Below, in pieces: positions 52,688 through 61,216 of a stretch of 64,000 bases of DNA (position 1 is the stretch's first letter; every line of letters starts with the position of its first letter). Both the position numbers and the translations under genes were made by a program. The stretch is from positions 880,501-944,500 of the forward strand of contig NZ_MPOH02000019.1 of the NCBI RefSeq assembly GCF_001896135.2, in the 5' to 3' direction. Source of the DNA: Streptomyces phaeoluteigriseus. Its GTDB lineage: Bacteria > Actinomycetota > Actinomycetes > Streptomycetales > Streptomycetaceae. The notes under the pieces are model-generated. The model did not search any database, was not told where the DNA came from, and saw nothing but the letters and a program-made list of their open reading frames with translations.

Positions 52688-54042
52688 GCCTCACCTTCGT
52701 CCACGGCGGCCATCGGCACCGGAAGGAACACCGCCACCTCGTAACCGCCGTCCTGCGTCGGGGCCGCCGTCATCTCGCCGTTCAGCATGGTCACCCGCTC
52801 CCGCATGCCCGTGATGCCGTGCCCGGCTCCCGGCGAGGGCTTCACCAGGGCGGGGTTGGGCGGCGGGCCGTTGACTATGCGCAGGCCCAGCCCGCCGAGC
52901 ACATAGCCGATCTCCACGCGGGCGCTCGCACCGGGCGCGTGCCGCAGGGTGTTGCTCAGGGCCTCCTGCACGATCCGGTACGCCGACAGCTCCACGCCCT
53001 GCGGCAGTTCCCGCACCGCGCCGGTCACCACCTTCTCGGCCGGGAGGCCGGCCTCGCGCACATTGGCCAGGAGCCCGTCCAACTCGGCGAGCGTGGGCTG
53101 CGGGGTGTCCGGGGCCTCGTAGTCCTCGGCGCGGACCACGCCCAGGACCCGGCGCAGCTCGGTCAGGGCCGCGACCGCGTTCTCCCGGATCGTCGCGAAC
53201 GCCTTCTCCAGCTCCGGCGGCGGGTTCTCCACCCGGTAGGGGGCGGCCTCCGCCTGGATGGCGACGACCGACATGTGGTGGGCCACCACATCGTGCAGCT
53301 CGCGGGCGATCGTGGTGCGCTCCTCCAGCAGCGTGCGCCGGGAACGCTCGTGCGCGGTCACCGTCTGCTGGGCGGTCACCTCCTCCTCGGCCTGCCGGCG
53401 GATGTGCCAGACCGTGACGGCGAGCAGGACGAGCGCGGAGAAGACCATCATCGGCGAGACGTTGGTGCTGTAGTGGCCCCAACTGAAGGCCGTCTCGGCG
53501 ACGAAGCCGTAGGCCGCGGTCAGCAGCCACATCCAGGCCGCCGTGCGCGGCCGGGTGCGTATGGCCACGACCGTCAGCACCACGAGGTGGGAGACGAAGC
53601 TGCCCGGCAGCCACGGCCAGTCGCTCCATGCCGTGCCGACGGCGGCGACGAGTGTGGTCGACACCAGGGACAGCCAGAACGCGCCCGCCGGGCGGACCAG
53701 CGTCAGCAGGACCGGCGCCAGGGCCAGCAGGCCGCACATCAGGCCCGTGATGCTGCCGCCGCCGTCGGCCAGGCCGACCAGCATGGCCAGCGCGCCACCG
53801 GCCCCCACCAGCACGTGCCGGGACCAGGTCGCGTACTCGCGCTTGCGGCCCGTCAGCCGGCGGGTGAAACGGCCGTCCGGCTCACGGCGGGGCAGCGGGC
53901 GGTAGGCGAAGGCATCCTCGAACAGGTCCTCCCGCAGCCCCCGCAGGGCGCCCATGGCCGCCCGGATCTCCGGGCTGCGCGGCCGGTAGGTGGCGTACGG
54001 GTCGTCCGACGGTGTCGTGTGCGTCTGGGTCGTCTCGGTCAC
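52684..54042 (-). CDS. NarL-type sensor histidine kinase
   Basis: 452 aa from a GTG at 54040-54042; another GTG at 54099 is possible and neither has a clear ribosome-binding site. A soluble N-terminus is followed by five or six membrane segments without a large outer loop, then HisKA_3 ('IARELHDVVAHHMSVVAIQAE') and HATPase ('QEALSNTLRHAPGA', 'GAGHGITGMRERV'). Coupled to the response regulator downstream. The signal is likely sensed in the membrane. Confidence 0.9.
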   Translation of the reverse strand: MTETTQTHTTPSDDPYATYRPRSPEIRAAMGALRGLREDLFEDAFAYRPLPRREPDGRFTRRLTGRKREYATWSRHVLVGAGGALAMLVGLADGGGSITGLMCGLLALAPVLLTLVRPAGAFWLSLVSTTLVAAVGTAWSDWPWLPGSFVSHLVVLTVVAIRTRPRTAAWMWLLTAAYGFVAETAFSWGHYSTNVSPMMVFSALVLLAVTVWHIRRQAEEEVTAQQTVTAHERSRRTLLEERTTIARELHDVVAHHMSVVAIQAEAAPYRVENPPPELEKAFATIRENAVAALTELRRVLGVVRAEDYEAPDTPQPTLAELDGLLANVREAGLPAEKVVTGAVRELPQGVELSAYRIVQEALSNTLRHAPGASARVEIGYVLGGLGLRIVNGPPPNPALVKPSPGAGHGITGMRERVTMLNGEMTAAPTQDGGYEVAVFLPVPMAAVDEGEA

Positions 54043-54385
54043 ATCAGAACGGTAGGCCGAGACGGGGGTGGCGGTCGTCACCAGTGAGAGGGGTTCCACC
54101 AGGTCCGTCTCAAGTACTACGGGTCAGGGCTGGGGGTGAGGGATGGGGGCCGGGGCTGCTGCGAGCGAGGGCTGCGGGCCAGGGCTGCTGCGGGTGAGGG
54201 CTGCGGGTCAGGGCCCGGGGCAAGCCCACGGATCGGGCCCGACAGTGGGACAGCCCAGGCAGCAGGCCCACCGGTCGGGCCCGGACGCAGTCGCACCGAT
54301 CGCGCCGGTCGCCCCGGTCGCCCCGGTCGCCCGGTCGCCCCGATCCGCCCCGACTCGCCCCGATCGCCCCGATCGCGCCGGGAGG
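54043..54385. repeat. repeat-rich gap between the two two-component systems
   Basis: 343 bases without a gene. From about 54165 a 30-bp unit (GCTGCTGCG.GAGGGCTGCGGG) is present twice, and 54300-54380, right after the stop of the second regulator, is a run of 9-10 bp CGATCGCCC/CGGTCGCCC units. Confidence 0.65.
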
Positions 54386-55060
54386 TCAGTACCCGGAGGG
54401 TCGCACCAGGCCCGACTCGTAGGCGAACACCGCCGCCTGGGTGCGGTCCCGCAGGCCCAGCTTCACCAGGATGCGGCCCACGTGCGTCTTGACGGTCTGC
54501 TCGGCGACGACGAGGTGGCGGGCGATCTCCGCGTTGGACAGGCCCTGTGCGATGAGGGTCAGGACCTCCGTCTCGCGCTCGGTGAGGTCGCCGACGCGTT
54601 CCTTCTGCGGGGCGCGCGGGGTGCCGTCCAGCCGGGAGAACTCGGCGATCAGCTTGCGGGTGATGCCGGGCGCGAGGAGCGCGTCGCCGGCCGCCACGAC
54701 CCGCACCGCCTCCGCGAGCTGATCGGCCGATGCGTCCTTGAGCAGGAACCCGGAGGCCCCGGCGCGCAGCGCCTCGTACACGTACTCGTCGAGGTCGAAG
54801 GTGGTCAGCACCAGCACCTTGATCTCGGGAGTGGCGACGGTGATGCGGCGGGTGGCCTCGATGCCGCCCAGCTCGGGCATGCGGATGTCCATCAGGACGA
54901 CGTCCGGGGACAGCTCGGCGACCTGCGCGACGGCGTCGAGCCCGTCGACCGCCTGCCCGATCACCTCGATGTCCGGCCGGGCGTTGAGCAGCACGGTGAA
55001 CCCCTGCCGGACCATCTGCTGGTCGTCGGCGATCAGTACGCGGATCGCGCCGCTCGTCAT
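54386..55060 (-). CDS. NarL/LuxR-type response regulator (second paralogous system)
   Basis: 224 aa. Asp58 in 'VVLMDIRMPELGGIEATRRI', 'DLDEYVYEALRAGASGFLLKD', and LuxR HTH 'LTLIAQGLSNAEIARHLVVAEQTVKTHVGRILVKLGLRDRTQAAV'. Overlaps the kinase stop by ATGA (55057-55060). Near-identical HTH to the first system implies a tandem duplication; the recognition helices differ slightly (ESTIKTHVSR versus EQTVKTHVGR). Confidence 0.92.
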   Translation of the reverse strand: MTSGAIRVLIADDQQMVRQGFTVLLNARPDIEVIGQAVDGLDAVAQVAELSPDVVLMDIRMPELGGIEATRRITVATPEIKVLVLTTFDLDEYVYEALRAGASGFLLKDASADQLAEAVRVVAAGDALLAPGITRKLIAEFSRLDGTPRAPQKERVGDLTERETEVLTLIAQGLSNAEIARHLVVAEQTVKTHVGRILVKLGLRDRTQAAVFAYESGLVRPSGY

Positions 55061-56463
55061 CTGGTCTCGTCTCCTGTCGGGGGTTGGGCCGTCGGCGGCT
55101 TCGAGCGGGGCGCGGGGAAGATCAGCTCGAGGTCGGCGGGCGGGCCGGTGTCCTCGGTGAGCGGCAGGGCGGTGCCGTCCTTCGGAAGGAACGCCAAGAC
55201 CGTGAACCCGCCGTGCAGCGTCGGGTGCGCGGCGACGTGACCGCCCAGCATCACGGCCCGCTCCCGCATGCCGAGCAGCCCGTGCCCCGCGCCGGGCGAG
55301 GACCGGACCGGTCCGCGCGGACGGGAGTTGGTGACCTCCAGGGACAGACCTCGCCGATCGTGGGTCACCTCGACGCGCACCTGCGAACCCGGCGCGTGCC
55401 GCAGCGCGTTGCTCAGCGCCTCCTGCACGATCCGGTACGCCGACAGCTGCATGCCCGGCGGGTACGCCGGCGCCTTCCCCCGCACCAGGGTCACGACGTC
55501 CAACCCGGCGGCACGGGTGTTGTCGATGAGGGCGTCCAGCCGGTCGAGCGTGGGCTGCGGAGCGTCCGGGGTGGCTCCGCTGCCGGCCGCGCCGAGGCCG
55601 TAGGGGTCCTCGGGGTTCTCGGAGCGGAGCACGCCGAGGACCCTGCGCAGTTCGGTGAGCGCCTCCAGGGCGTTCTTCCGGATGCCTTCCAGGTTCTCCC
55701 GCAGTTCGTCGGAGGGGTTCTCCACCAGGTGCGGGGCCACCTGCGCCTGGATCGAGATCACCGACATGTGATGGGCGACCACGTCGTGCAGCTCGCGGGC
55801 GATGCGGTTGCGCTCCTCCAGCAGGGTGCGGCGGGCCCGCTCCTCCGCGGTGATGCCGGCCTGCTCGACGAGCTGGTGCCGGGCCTCACGGCGACCGCGC
55901 AGGGCGGCGCCGAGGAGGAGGACCGCGGCGAAGAGGCTCACCGCGAGCACACCGGTCGCCTGGTACTCCGTGCTGCCGATGACTCCTTGGACGAGCCAGG
56001 TGACGAACACCGTGACGGCCAGCGCCTCGGCGGACACCCGGCTGGGCACCCGCAGGCCGAGCAGGAGGAGCACCGTGCCCTGGGCGACCACCCCGGACGC
56101 GGTCCACGGCCACGGTTGTGCGCCCATCGACGGGTCCGAGAGCATCTCCTGCCGAGCACCCAGCGCCGCCACGACGCTCACCACGGTCGACAGCCACCAG
56201 GCCGGCACCGGCCGCCACAGGGCCAGGACCACGGCGGCCCCCTGCGCCACCGAGCAGAGCAGGCCGTACTGCGCGCCCAGGCGGTAGTTGTCCACCAGTT
56301 GGTCGGCGCCGGCGAGCGCGGTACCCGCGGCGACCAGGCAGACCAGGCCGTGCGGCAGCCAGCGCACCCACACCGAGGGCGGCAGCGGAGCCGCGCGGAG
56401 CGTCCACAGGTCGTCGCCGAGCACCCTGAGGACGCGCTTCATCCGCTCCTCGGCCCCGTTCAT
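55057..56463 (-). CDS. NarL-type sensor histidine kinase (second system)
   Basis: 468 aa from the ATG at 56461-56463; starts at 56481 (GTG) and 56442 (ATG, just after GAGGAG) are alternatives. Membrane segments occupy about 35-190, then HisKA_3 ('IARELHDVVAHHMSVISIQAQVAPHLV') and HATPase ('QEALSNALRHAPGSQ', 'GAGHGLLGMRERA'). The C-terminal 45 residues are Pro-rich and disordered. It follows the acyltransferase gene closely and may share its transcript. Confidence 0.9.
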   Translation of the reverse strand: MNGAEERMKRVLRVLGDDLWTLRAAPLPPSVWVRWLPHGLVCLVAAGTALAGADQLVDNYRLGAQYGLLCSVAQGAAVVLALWRPVPAWWLSTVVSVVAALGARQEMLSDPSMGAQPWPWTASGVVAQGTVLLLLGLRVPSRVSAEALAVTVFVTWLVQGVIGSTEYQATGVLAVSLFAAVLLLGAALRGRREARHQLVEQAGITAEERARRTLLEERNRIARELHDVVAHHMSVISIQAQVAPHLVENPSDELRENLEGIRKNALEALTELRRVLGVLRSENPEDPYGLGAAGSGATPDAPQPTLDRLDALIDNTRAAGLDVVTLVRGKAPAYPPGMQLSAYRIVQEALSNALRHAPGSQVRVEVTHDRRGLSLEVTNSRPRGPVRSSPGAGHGLLGMRERAVMLGGHVAAHPTLHGGFTVLAFLPKDGTALPLTEDTGPPADLELIFPAPRSKPPTAQPPTGDETR

Positions 56464-56473
56464 CCGACTCACT

Positions 56474-57721
56474 TTATGCACGACCGGCCTCCCGGAGTTC
56501 CGAGGTCTCCGGCAGCCGTCCGACCCGCACCACCCGCGACCCGGCCGGCCCCGTCCGCGGGCGCCGCCCGCCCCGGCTCTCGAACCCGTGGAACGCCGCC
56601 CAGCACACGGCCAGCACCGCCGCGAAGACCGGCAGCCAGAGCAGCCGGGCGGCGACCCATCCCAGGCCGTCGGGCACGGTGTGCAGGCCGGGCAGGCGGC
56701 CGGCCAGGAGGCCGGTGGCGGTGGTCGCCATCAGCGCCGTCTGATGCCACAGGAACACCGTCATCGCGGAGAGGTTCGCCAGGGCCACCGCCGCCCAGAG
56801 CACCGGTCCGCGCATCGCCCGCCGCAGCCGGTCGCGCAGCAGCAGGGCCGCGCCGCACTGGGCCAGGCCGAAGGTGACGGCCGCGAGGGTCGGCGGGTTG
56901 AGGTTGGAGACCGCCGCGCCGGGCACACCGACCATCGACGCCGGATACCCCGCCCAGGCGACCAGGACCGCCGTCGCCACCGCCCCTCCCCCGCACAGGA
57001 GCCGTCCCGCGCGCCGACGCTCCAGCTCACCGCGTGTCCAGGCCGCGCCCAGCGTGAAGGGCACGAGCCAGCCCGCCGCCAGGTTCACCCAGCCGAGCCA
57101 GGACGGGCCGCCGAGACCGAAGCGGACCAGGTCGACGTGGAGGACGACGGCCAGCGGCCACAGCGGGCTGAGCCGGGCCACCAACGGGGTCGCCGCCGTG
57201 AGCGCCGCGAACACCAGCAGGAACCACAGCGGTGACAGCGCCAGCTTCACCACCGTGTGCACGGTGGTGAAGGACGCGCCGCCGAGCAGCAGACACACCG
57301 CGGCCACCGTCCACAGGCCCGTCATGGCGGCCACCGGCACGAACAGCCGGGCCAGCCGGGCCCGCAGCCACCCGCCGTACGTCACGCCCCGCGCACGGGC
57401 CGAGGCATGGCTCCTCGTCGCCACATGGCCGCCCACCATGAAGAACACGGCGAGCGTCTGGAACACCCAGGACACCGGGGCCAGCCACGGCATGGGGCCC
57501 AGCGGGCTCGCGGCGCGAAGGGCGCCGCCGTCGGCGACGAGCGCGGTCACCAGCCAGTGGCCGAGGACGACGCCGAGGATCGCCAGGGCGCGCAGAGCGT
57601 CGACGGCCCGGTCCCGCTCGGGCGGGGTGGCCGCGTCGAGCCGGCCGGCCGCCCGCCGTATGCCGGGACGGGTCGGCAGGACGCGCCGCCGCGGGGGGCG
57701 AACCGCGGTCGTCTCAGCCAT
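56474..57721 (-). CDS. acyltransferase 3 family membrane protein
   Basis: 415 aa from the ATG at 57719-57721 (8-base overlap with the hydrolase gene). About ten membrane segments; 'ERDRAVDALRALAILGVVLGHWLV' holds the family R..D..R motif and catalytic histidine, and 'FQTLAVFFMVGGHVATRS' follows. Such proteins transfer acyl groups to sugars or lipids across the membrane. The coupled secreted hydrolase could act on the same acyl group. Confidence 0.88.
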   Translation of the reverse strand: MAETTAVRPPRRRVLPTRPGIRRAAGRLDAATPPERDRAVDALRALAILGVVLGHWLVTALVADGGALRAASPLGPMPWLAPVSWVFQTLAVFFMVGGHVATRSHASARARGVTYGGWLRARLARLFVPVAAMTGLWTVAAVCLLLGGASFTTVHTVVKLALSPLWFLLVFAALTAATPLVARLSPLWPLAVVLHVDLVRFGLGGPSWLGWVNLAAGWLVPFTLGAAWTRGELERRRAGRLLCGGGAVATAVLVAWAGYPASMVGVPGAAVSNLNPPTLAAVTFGLAQCGAALLLRDRLRRAMRGPVLWAAVALANLSAMTVFLWHQTALMATTATGLLAGRLPGLHTVPDGLGWVAARLLWLPVFAAVLAVCWAAFHGFESRGGRRPRTGPAGSRVVRVGRLPETSELREAGRA

Positions 57722-58910
57722 GGGTGACCTCCGAGGTCTCGCCGAGGACGATCCGGACGAGGTTGGCCAGGCAGACCGAACCCGGTCGGAAGTAGTCGCT
57801 GTGGCCGCCGTCCCCGGCGGAGAACACCCGGGCGCCGAAGGCCCGGGACACCGGATCCGTGCCGAAGCCGACCGTCGTGCCGAACAGGTCGACGTCGGTG
57901 TGCGGCACCTCCGCCACCCAGTCCTCGCCGCCCCGGGCCGCCCACACCCGCGCGCGGGTGCGCAGTTCCGCCGCCGAGTCCGCGCCCGTGCCCGGACTGC
58001 CGAGGAGGACCAGGTCGTCCACGTCCAGACCGTCGGCGGCACGTCCGCACACCACCGAGCCGTACGAGTGGCACAGGAGAGTGATCCGGGAGTCCGGGCC
58101 GGTGACGCCGCGCAACCCGCGCACGAACTCCCGCAGATCGGGAGCGGCTTCGTCGGCCCGGTCCGGGGTGATCGCGGTGGTGCTGACCGTCGCCGGAGTG
58201 GTGTAGCCGAGCCAGGCGACCACCGCGGTGCCGGAGCCAGAGCCGGTGCCGGTGCCGGAGCCAGAGCCGGTGCCGGTGCCGGTGCCGGTGCCGGTGCCGG
58301 TGCCGGTGCCGGTGTCAGTGCCGCCCCGGGCGCCGGTGCCGGTGCCGCCCCGGGCCGGTCGGGTGAGTCCGCTGTGCAGGGCGGCCGCGGCCGTACGGAA
58401 GCGCTCGTAGGTGTCCAGCGAGGTGTCCGAGCCCGGCACCAGGACGGCGATGCGGTCGGCGTGGGCCAGGTCGCCGAAGACCTCGGTCGCCCGGCCGGAA
58501 CCCCGGCCGTCGAAGGCGAGGAGTCTGCGGGACGGCGTCGCGAGCGCCCGGTCGGCGGCGGCGCGATGCCGGTCTCCGTGACCGGCCGCCATACGGGCCG
58601 CCAGCTCGGCGTTGGCCCGGTTGGCCGCGTACGCGCCCTCCAGCGTCGACGCCGTCACCGGAGCGAGGTCGGCGGGGGCGGGGGCGGGGATGCGCGGCCG
58701 GACCGCGGCCGTGAGCGGAACGACGACGGCGGCGGTGACGAGGACGGCGAGAAGGGCACGCAACCAACGCCGGTCACGGCCCGTTGAGCTGTCACGGCCC
58801 GACGGGGGCTCGCGCCCCGGCCCACCACGAGCCGCACTGTCCGATCCGCGCACACTGAACGAACGCACGCCGGACCACCGTCCAGCCGACCGCCCCGCTC
58901 CGACCCCCAT
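57714..58910 (-). CDS. secreted/membrane-anchored alpha/beta hydrolase (DUF1023 type)
   Basis: 398 aa from the ATG at 58908-58910, chosen for its GGGAGGGGCGGAG upstream; a GTG at 58955 is possible. An N-terminal membrane anchor ('WLRALLAVLVTAAVVVPLTA') precedes the DUF1023 hydrolase domain: 'ADRIAVLVPGSDTSLDTY', nucleophile 'LLCHSYGSVVCG', aspartate region 'VDLFGTTVGFGTDPVS' and a late histidine ('DGGHSDYF'). An inserted (TG)n/(SG)n linker in the middle is encoded by GGTGCC-type hexanucleotide repeats. Substrate unknown. Confidence 0.85.
   Translation of the reverse strand: MGVGAGRSAGRWSGVRSFSVRGSDSAARGGPGREPPSGRDSSTGRDRRWLRALLAVLVTAAVVVPLTAAVRPRIPAPAPADLAPVTASTLEGAYAANRANAELAARMAAGHGDRHRAAADRALATPSRRLLAFDGRGSGRATEVFGDLAHADRIAVLVPGSDTSLDTYERFRTAAAALHSGLTRPARGGTGTGARGGTDTGTGTGTGTGTGTGTGSGSGTGTGSGSGTAVVAWLGYTTPATVSTTAITPDRADEAAPDLREFVRGLRGVTGPDSRITLLCHSYGSVVCGRAADGLDVDDLVLLGSPGTGADSAAELRTRARVWAARGGEDWVAEVPHTDVDLFGTTVGFGTDPVSRAFGARVFSAGDGGHSDYFRPGSVCLANLVRIVLGETSEVTHG
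58228..58354 (-). repeat. hexanucleotide microsatellite inside the hydrolase gene
   Basis: Units of GGTGCC and GAGCCA/GAGCCG, at least eight GGTGCC in a row near 58271-58315, encode a Thr-Gly/Ser-Gly linker. The repeat length keeps the reading frame. Confidence 0.9.
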
Positions 58911-59053
58911 CGCTCCGCCCCTCCCCGACCGGTCCGCCCGGCCATCGGGCTTCACTGGTAGGGAAGTTACGGATCACCCGCCGTCACTCGCGTCCCACCG
59001 GGGAGCTGTCCTCGGAGGTAGCTCTCAGGTACTAGGGGTATGACCGGGACCCC

Positions 59054-59961
59054 TCACCACGCCAACTGCGCGATCTCCTCCACCACCACGGCACACGCGT
59101 CCGCCACCGGGTCGATCAGCGGGAAGTGGCCGACGTCCTCCAGCAGCGTCAGGCCCACCACCTCGCCCGCCCTGGCCGCCGCGTCCGCGTACGACTCGGC
59201 GACAGCCTCAGGGACCACGAGGTCGGTGCGGCCCTGGACCAGCGTCGTCGCGATGCCCGTCGGCAGCAGCAGCGCGGGGTCGGCGTACGGCCGTCGGTCG
59301 GCGAAGTGCGCGCTCCCACCCAGGAGTTGACGGGCCGCACCGCCGCACACGGCCAGCTTCTGAGCGATCTCGAAGTCGGCGATCGGCGCGAGGGCGACCA
59401 CACCGCGCAGCGGGGGCGGCCCGTCGACGCGCCAGGGCGCGTCGGCCGGCAGGACGTGCCGGGACGCGGCCCACAGCGCGAGGTGGCCGCCCGCCGAGTG
59501 GCCGGTGAGCACCGTGCGGCGCGCGTCCGCCTGAGGCAGGGCCTCCCGGGCGAGGGCGGGCAGTGCGTCCAGCGCGGCGGCGATGTCGTCGAAGGTGTCG
59601 GGCCAGTTCCTTCAGCTCGTCGTCCGGCCCGTCCCATCCCCAACCTGACCCCGACCGCATCCCCGTCTTCATCCCCGACCGGGCCCCGCCGGTACTCCAC
59701 GTTGGCCACGGCGAAACCCCGCCGTGCCAGGAAGCCCGCGAACGGCGTGATGTGCCGGCGGTCGTACGGTGCCCGCCATGCTCCTCCGTGCAGCACCACC
59801 ACCAGCGGCACGGGGCCGGTCGCGCCGCGCGGGGCGTAGAAGTCGATCAGCTGGTCGGGGTGGTCGCCGTAGGCGGCGGTGGCATCGGGCTCGACCGCCG
59901 GATGCGAGAAGGCGGACTCCTCTTCAGCGGCGGCCCGGGCTGCGACGACGTCGTCCGGCAT
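59054..59961 (-). pseudogene. arylformamidase-like alpha/beta hydrolase (kynurenine formamidase candidate), frameshifted
   Basis: From the ATG at 59959-59961: 'LIDFYAPRG' and 'VVVLHGGAWRAPYDRRHITPFAGFLARRGFAVANVEYRRG' (oxyanion HGGAW), then in another frame 'TFDDIAAALDALPALARE', 'TVLTGHSAGGHLALWAASRHV' (nucleophile Ser), 'VQGRTDLVVP' and 'VGHFPLID' (Asp and His). The frame changes near 59600 and length is 3n+2, so one base is missing. Its place beside kynU and TDO makes N-formylkynurenine the likely substrate. Divergent from the TetR gene. Confidence 0.8.
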
Positions 59962-60169
59962 GCTCCAACCTCTCAGCGACAAAACGGAATTGGACGGGAC
60001 GGTTCTGGCGGACCCGGTGGGGACTCGGCCGCTGGCGGGGACGGTATCAGGCCCGTGACGTGCGCGGACACGCGGATGTCACGCTCGGTAAGGGGTAAAC
60101 GGTTCTGCTGTTTCGTTACGCTGACGTCCTGGACGGGATGTCGCCCGTACGTGCACCGAGGAGGCCGTT
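59962..60169. promoter_or_regulatory. divergent promoter region between arylformamidase-like and TetR genes
   Basis: No gene. AACG and CGTT half-sites flank a 12-base centre around 60091-60116 (AAACGG and TTTCGTTAC on the plus strand), in the only A/T-rich patch, and may be a TetR operator. The TetR gene has GAGGAGG before its ATG. Confidence 0.4.
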
Positions 60170-60778
60170 ATGTCCGCCGAGCCCGGCACTGTGCGTCCCG
60201 GAGGCCGTACCGCACGTGTGCGTGCCGCCGTGTTGCGGGCGGCGGGGGACGTCCTGGTGGAGGAGGGGTTCGACCGGCTCGACCTCGCGGATGTCGCGCG
60301 GCGGGCGGAGGTCGGCAAGACGACCGTGTACCGGCGGTGGGGCTCCGTGACGGGGCTGGTCGCCGACCTCCTCGCCGACATGGCGGAGACGTCGTCGCCC
60401 CGCGAGGAGACGGGAGCCGCGCTGAGCGATCTGCTGGCCAACGCGGGTCTTGTGCAGCGGACGTTGGCCGATGTCAGGCAAGGCGCGTTGTTCCGTGCGG
60501 TGATCGCCGCGGCGGCCTGTGACGCGCGTACGGCGGAGGCGTTGCGGCGGTTCTACGAGGTCCGGGTGGCCGAGTGGGCGCCCTGTGTGGAACAGGGGGT
60601 CGCCCGGGGGGAGTTGCCGGTGGGCACCGATGCGGGGGCGGTGGTGCGGGCGGTTTCGGCGCCGCTGTACTACGAGTGGCTGACCGCGGGGGTGGTGCCG
60701 GACGGCCCCGCCGCGGAGCGGGCCGCGCGGGCTGCGCACGCCGCTGCCGTGGCGGGGGTCTACGTCCGTACTCCGTGA
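60170..60778 (+). CDS. TetR family transcriptional regulator
   Basis: 202 aa. HTH 'LDLADVARRAEVGKTTVYRRWGSVTGLVADLLADM' near the N-terminus and a C-terminal TetR_C-type ligand domain ('RAVSAPLYYEWLTAGVVP'). It is divergent from the arylformamidase-like gene and likely regulates it; a role in tryptophan catabolism is inferred. The last codons and TGA are part of a repeat that recurs 91 bases later. Confidence 0.9.
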   Translation: MSAEPGTVRPGGRTARVRAAVLRAAGDVLVEEGFDRLDLADVARRAEVGKTTVYRRWGSVTGLVADLLADMAETSSPREETGAALSDLLANAGLVQRTLADVRQGALFRAVIAAAACDARTAEALRRFYEVRVAEWAPCVEQGVARGELPVGTDAGAVVRAVSAPLYYEWLTAGVVPDGPAAERAARAAHAAAVAGVYVRTP

Positions 60779-60950
60779 CCGTGGGTCGAAGCGACCGTGG
60801 GTCGAGGCCACCGTGCGTCGTCGTGACCGTGCGTCGACGTGACCCTGCGTCTACGTCCGTACTCCGTGACCGTGGGTCGAGGGCCACCGTGGGTCGAGGG
60901 CCACCGTGCGTCGAGGTGACCGTGCGTCGATGTGACCGTCGGGGCGGGTG
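60758..60950 (+). repeat. repeat array starting at the TetR gene 3' end
   Basis: The sequence 60758-60789, containing the last six codons, the TGA and 11 further bases, recurs exactly at 60849-60880 (32 bases). Between and after lie about nine 16-bp units of the type TGACCGTGCGTCGACG. No gene follows up to the kynU array. Confidence 0.85.
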
Positions 60951-61022
60951 AGCCGCTCGCCCCGCTCGCGGATGCCGTTCTCCGCGGGTCGGGAGCCTCC
61001 CCAGCGGGACGACTGCCCGCGG

Positions 61023-61216
61023 CCAGGTGGCCACGACCACCCCAGGTGGCCACGACCACCCCAGACGGTCACGAGTTCCCCTAGGTACTCACGGCTCCCC
61101 CAGGTGGCCACGACTTCCCAGGCGGTCACGGCTTCCCTAGGTACTCAGGACGTCCGCAGGTGGTCACGACTTCCCCTAGGTGGTCACGGCCTCCCCTAGG
61201 TGGCCAACACCTCCCC
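61023..61216 (-). repeat. ten 18-20 bp repeats derived from the kynU 3' end
   Basis: On the kynU strand the last codons GGGGAGGTGTTGGCCACC plus TAG form the first unit; nine further units follow with consensus GGGGAAGTCGTGACCACCTR, the two most distal ones identical (GGGTGGTCGTGGCCACCTG). Several units retain a CTAG stop. The array fills almost all of the space to the TetR array. Confidence 0.9.

Noticed and set aside
57714..58910. Hexanucleotide repeat as an on/off phase-variation switch
   Set aside because: The unit is a multiple of three, so changes would alter linker length but not the frame.
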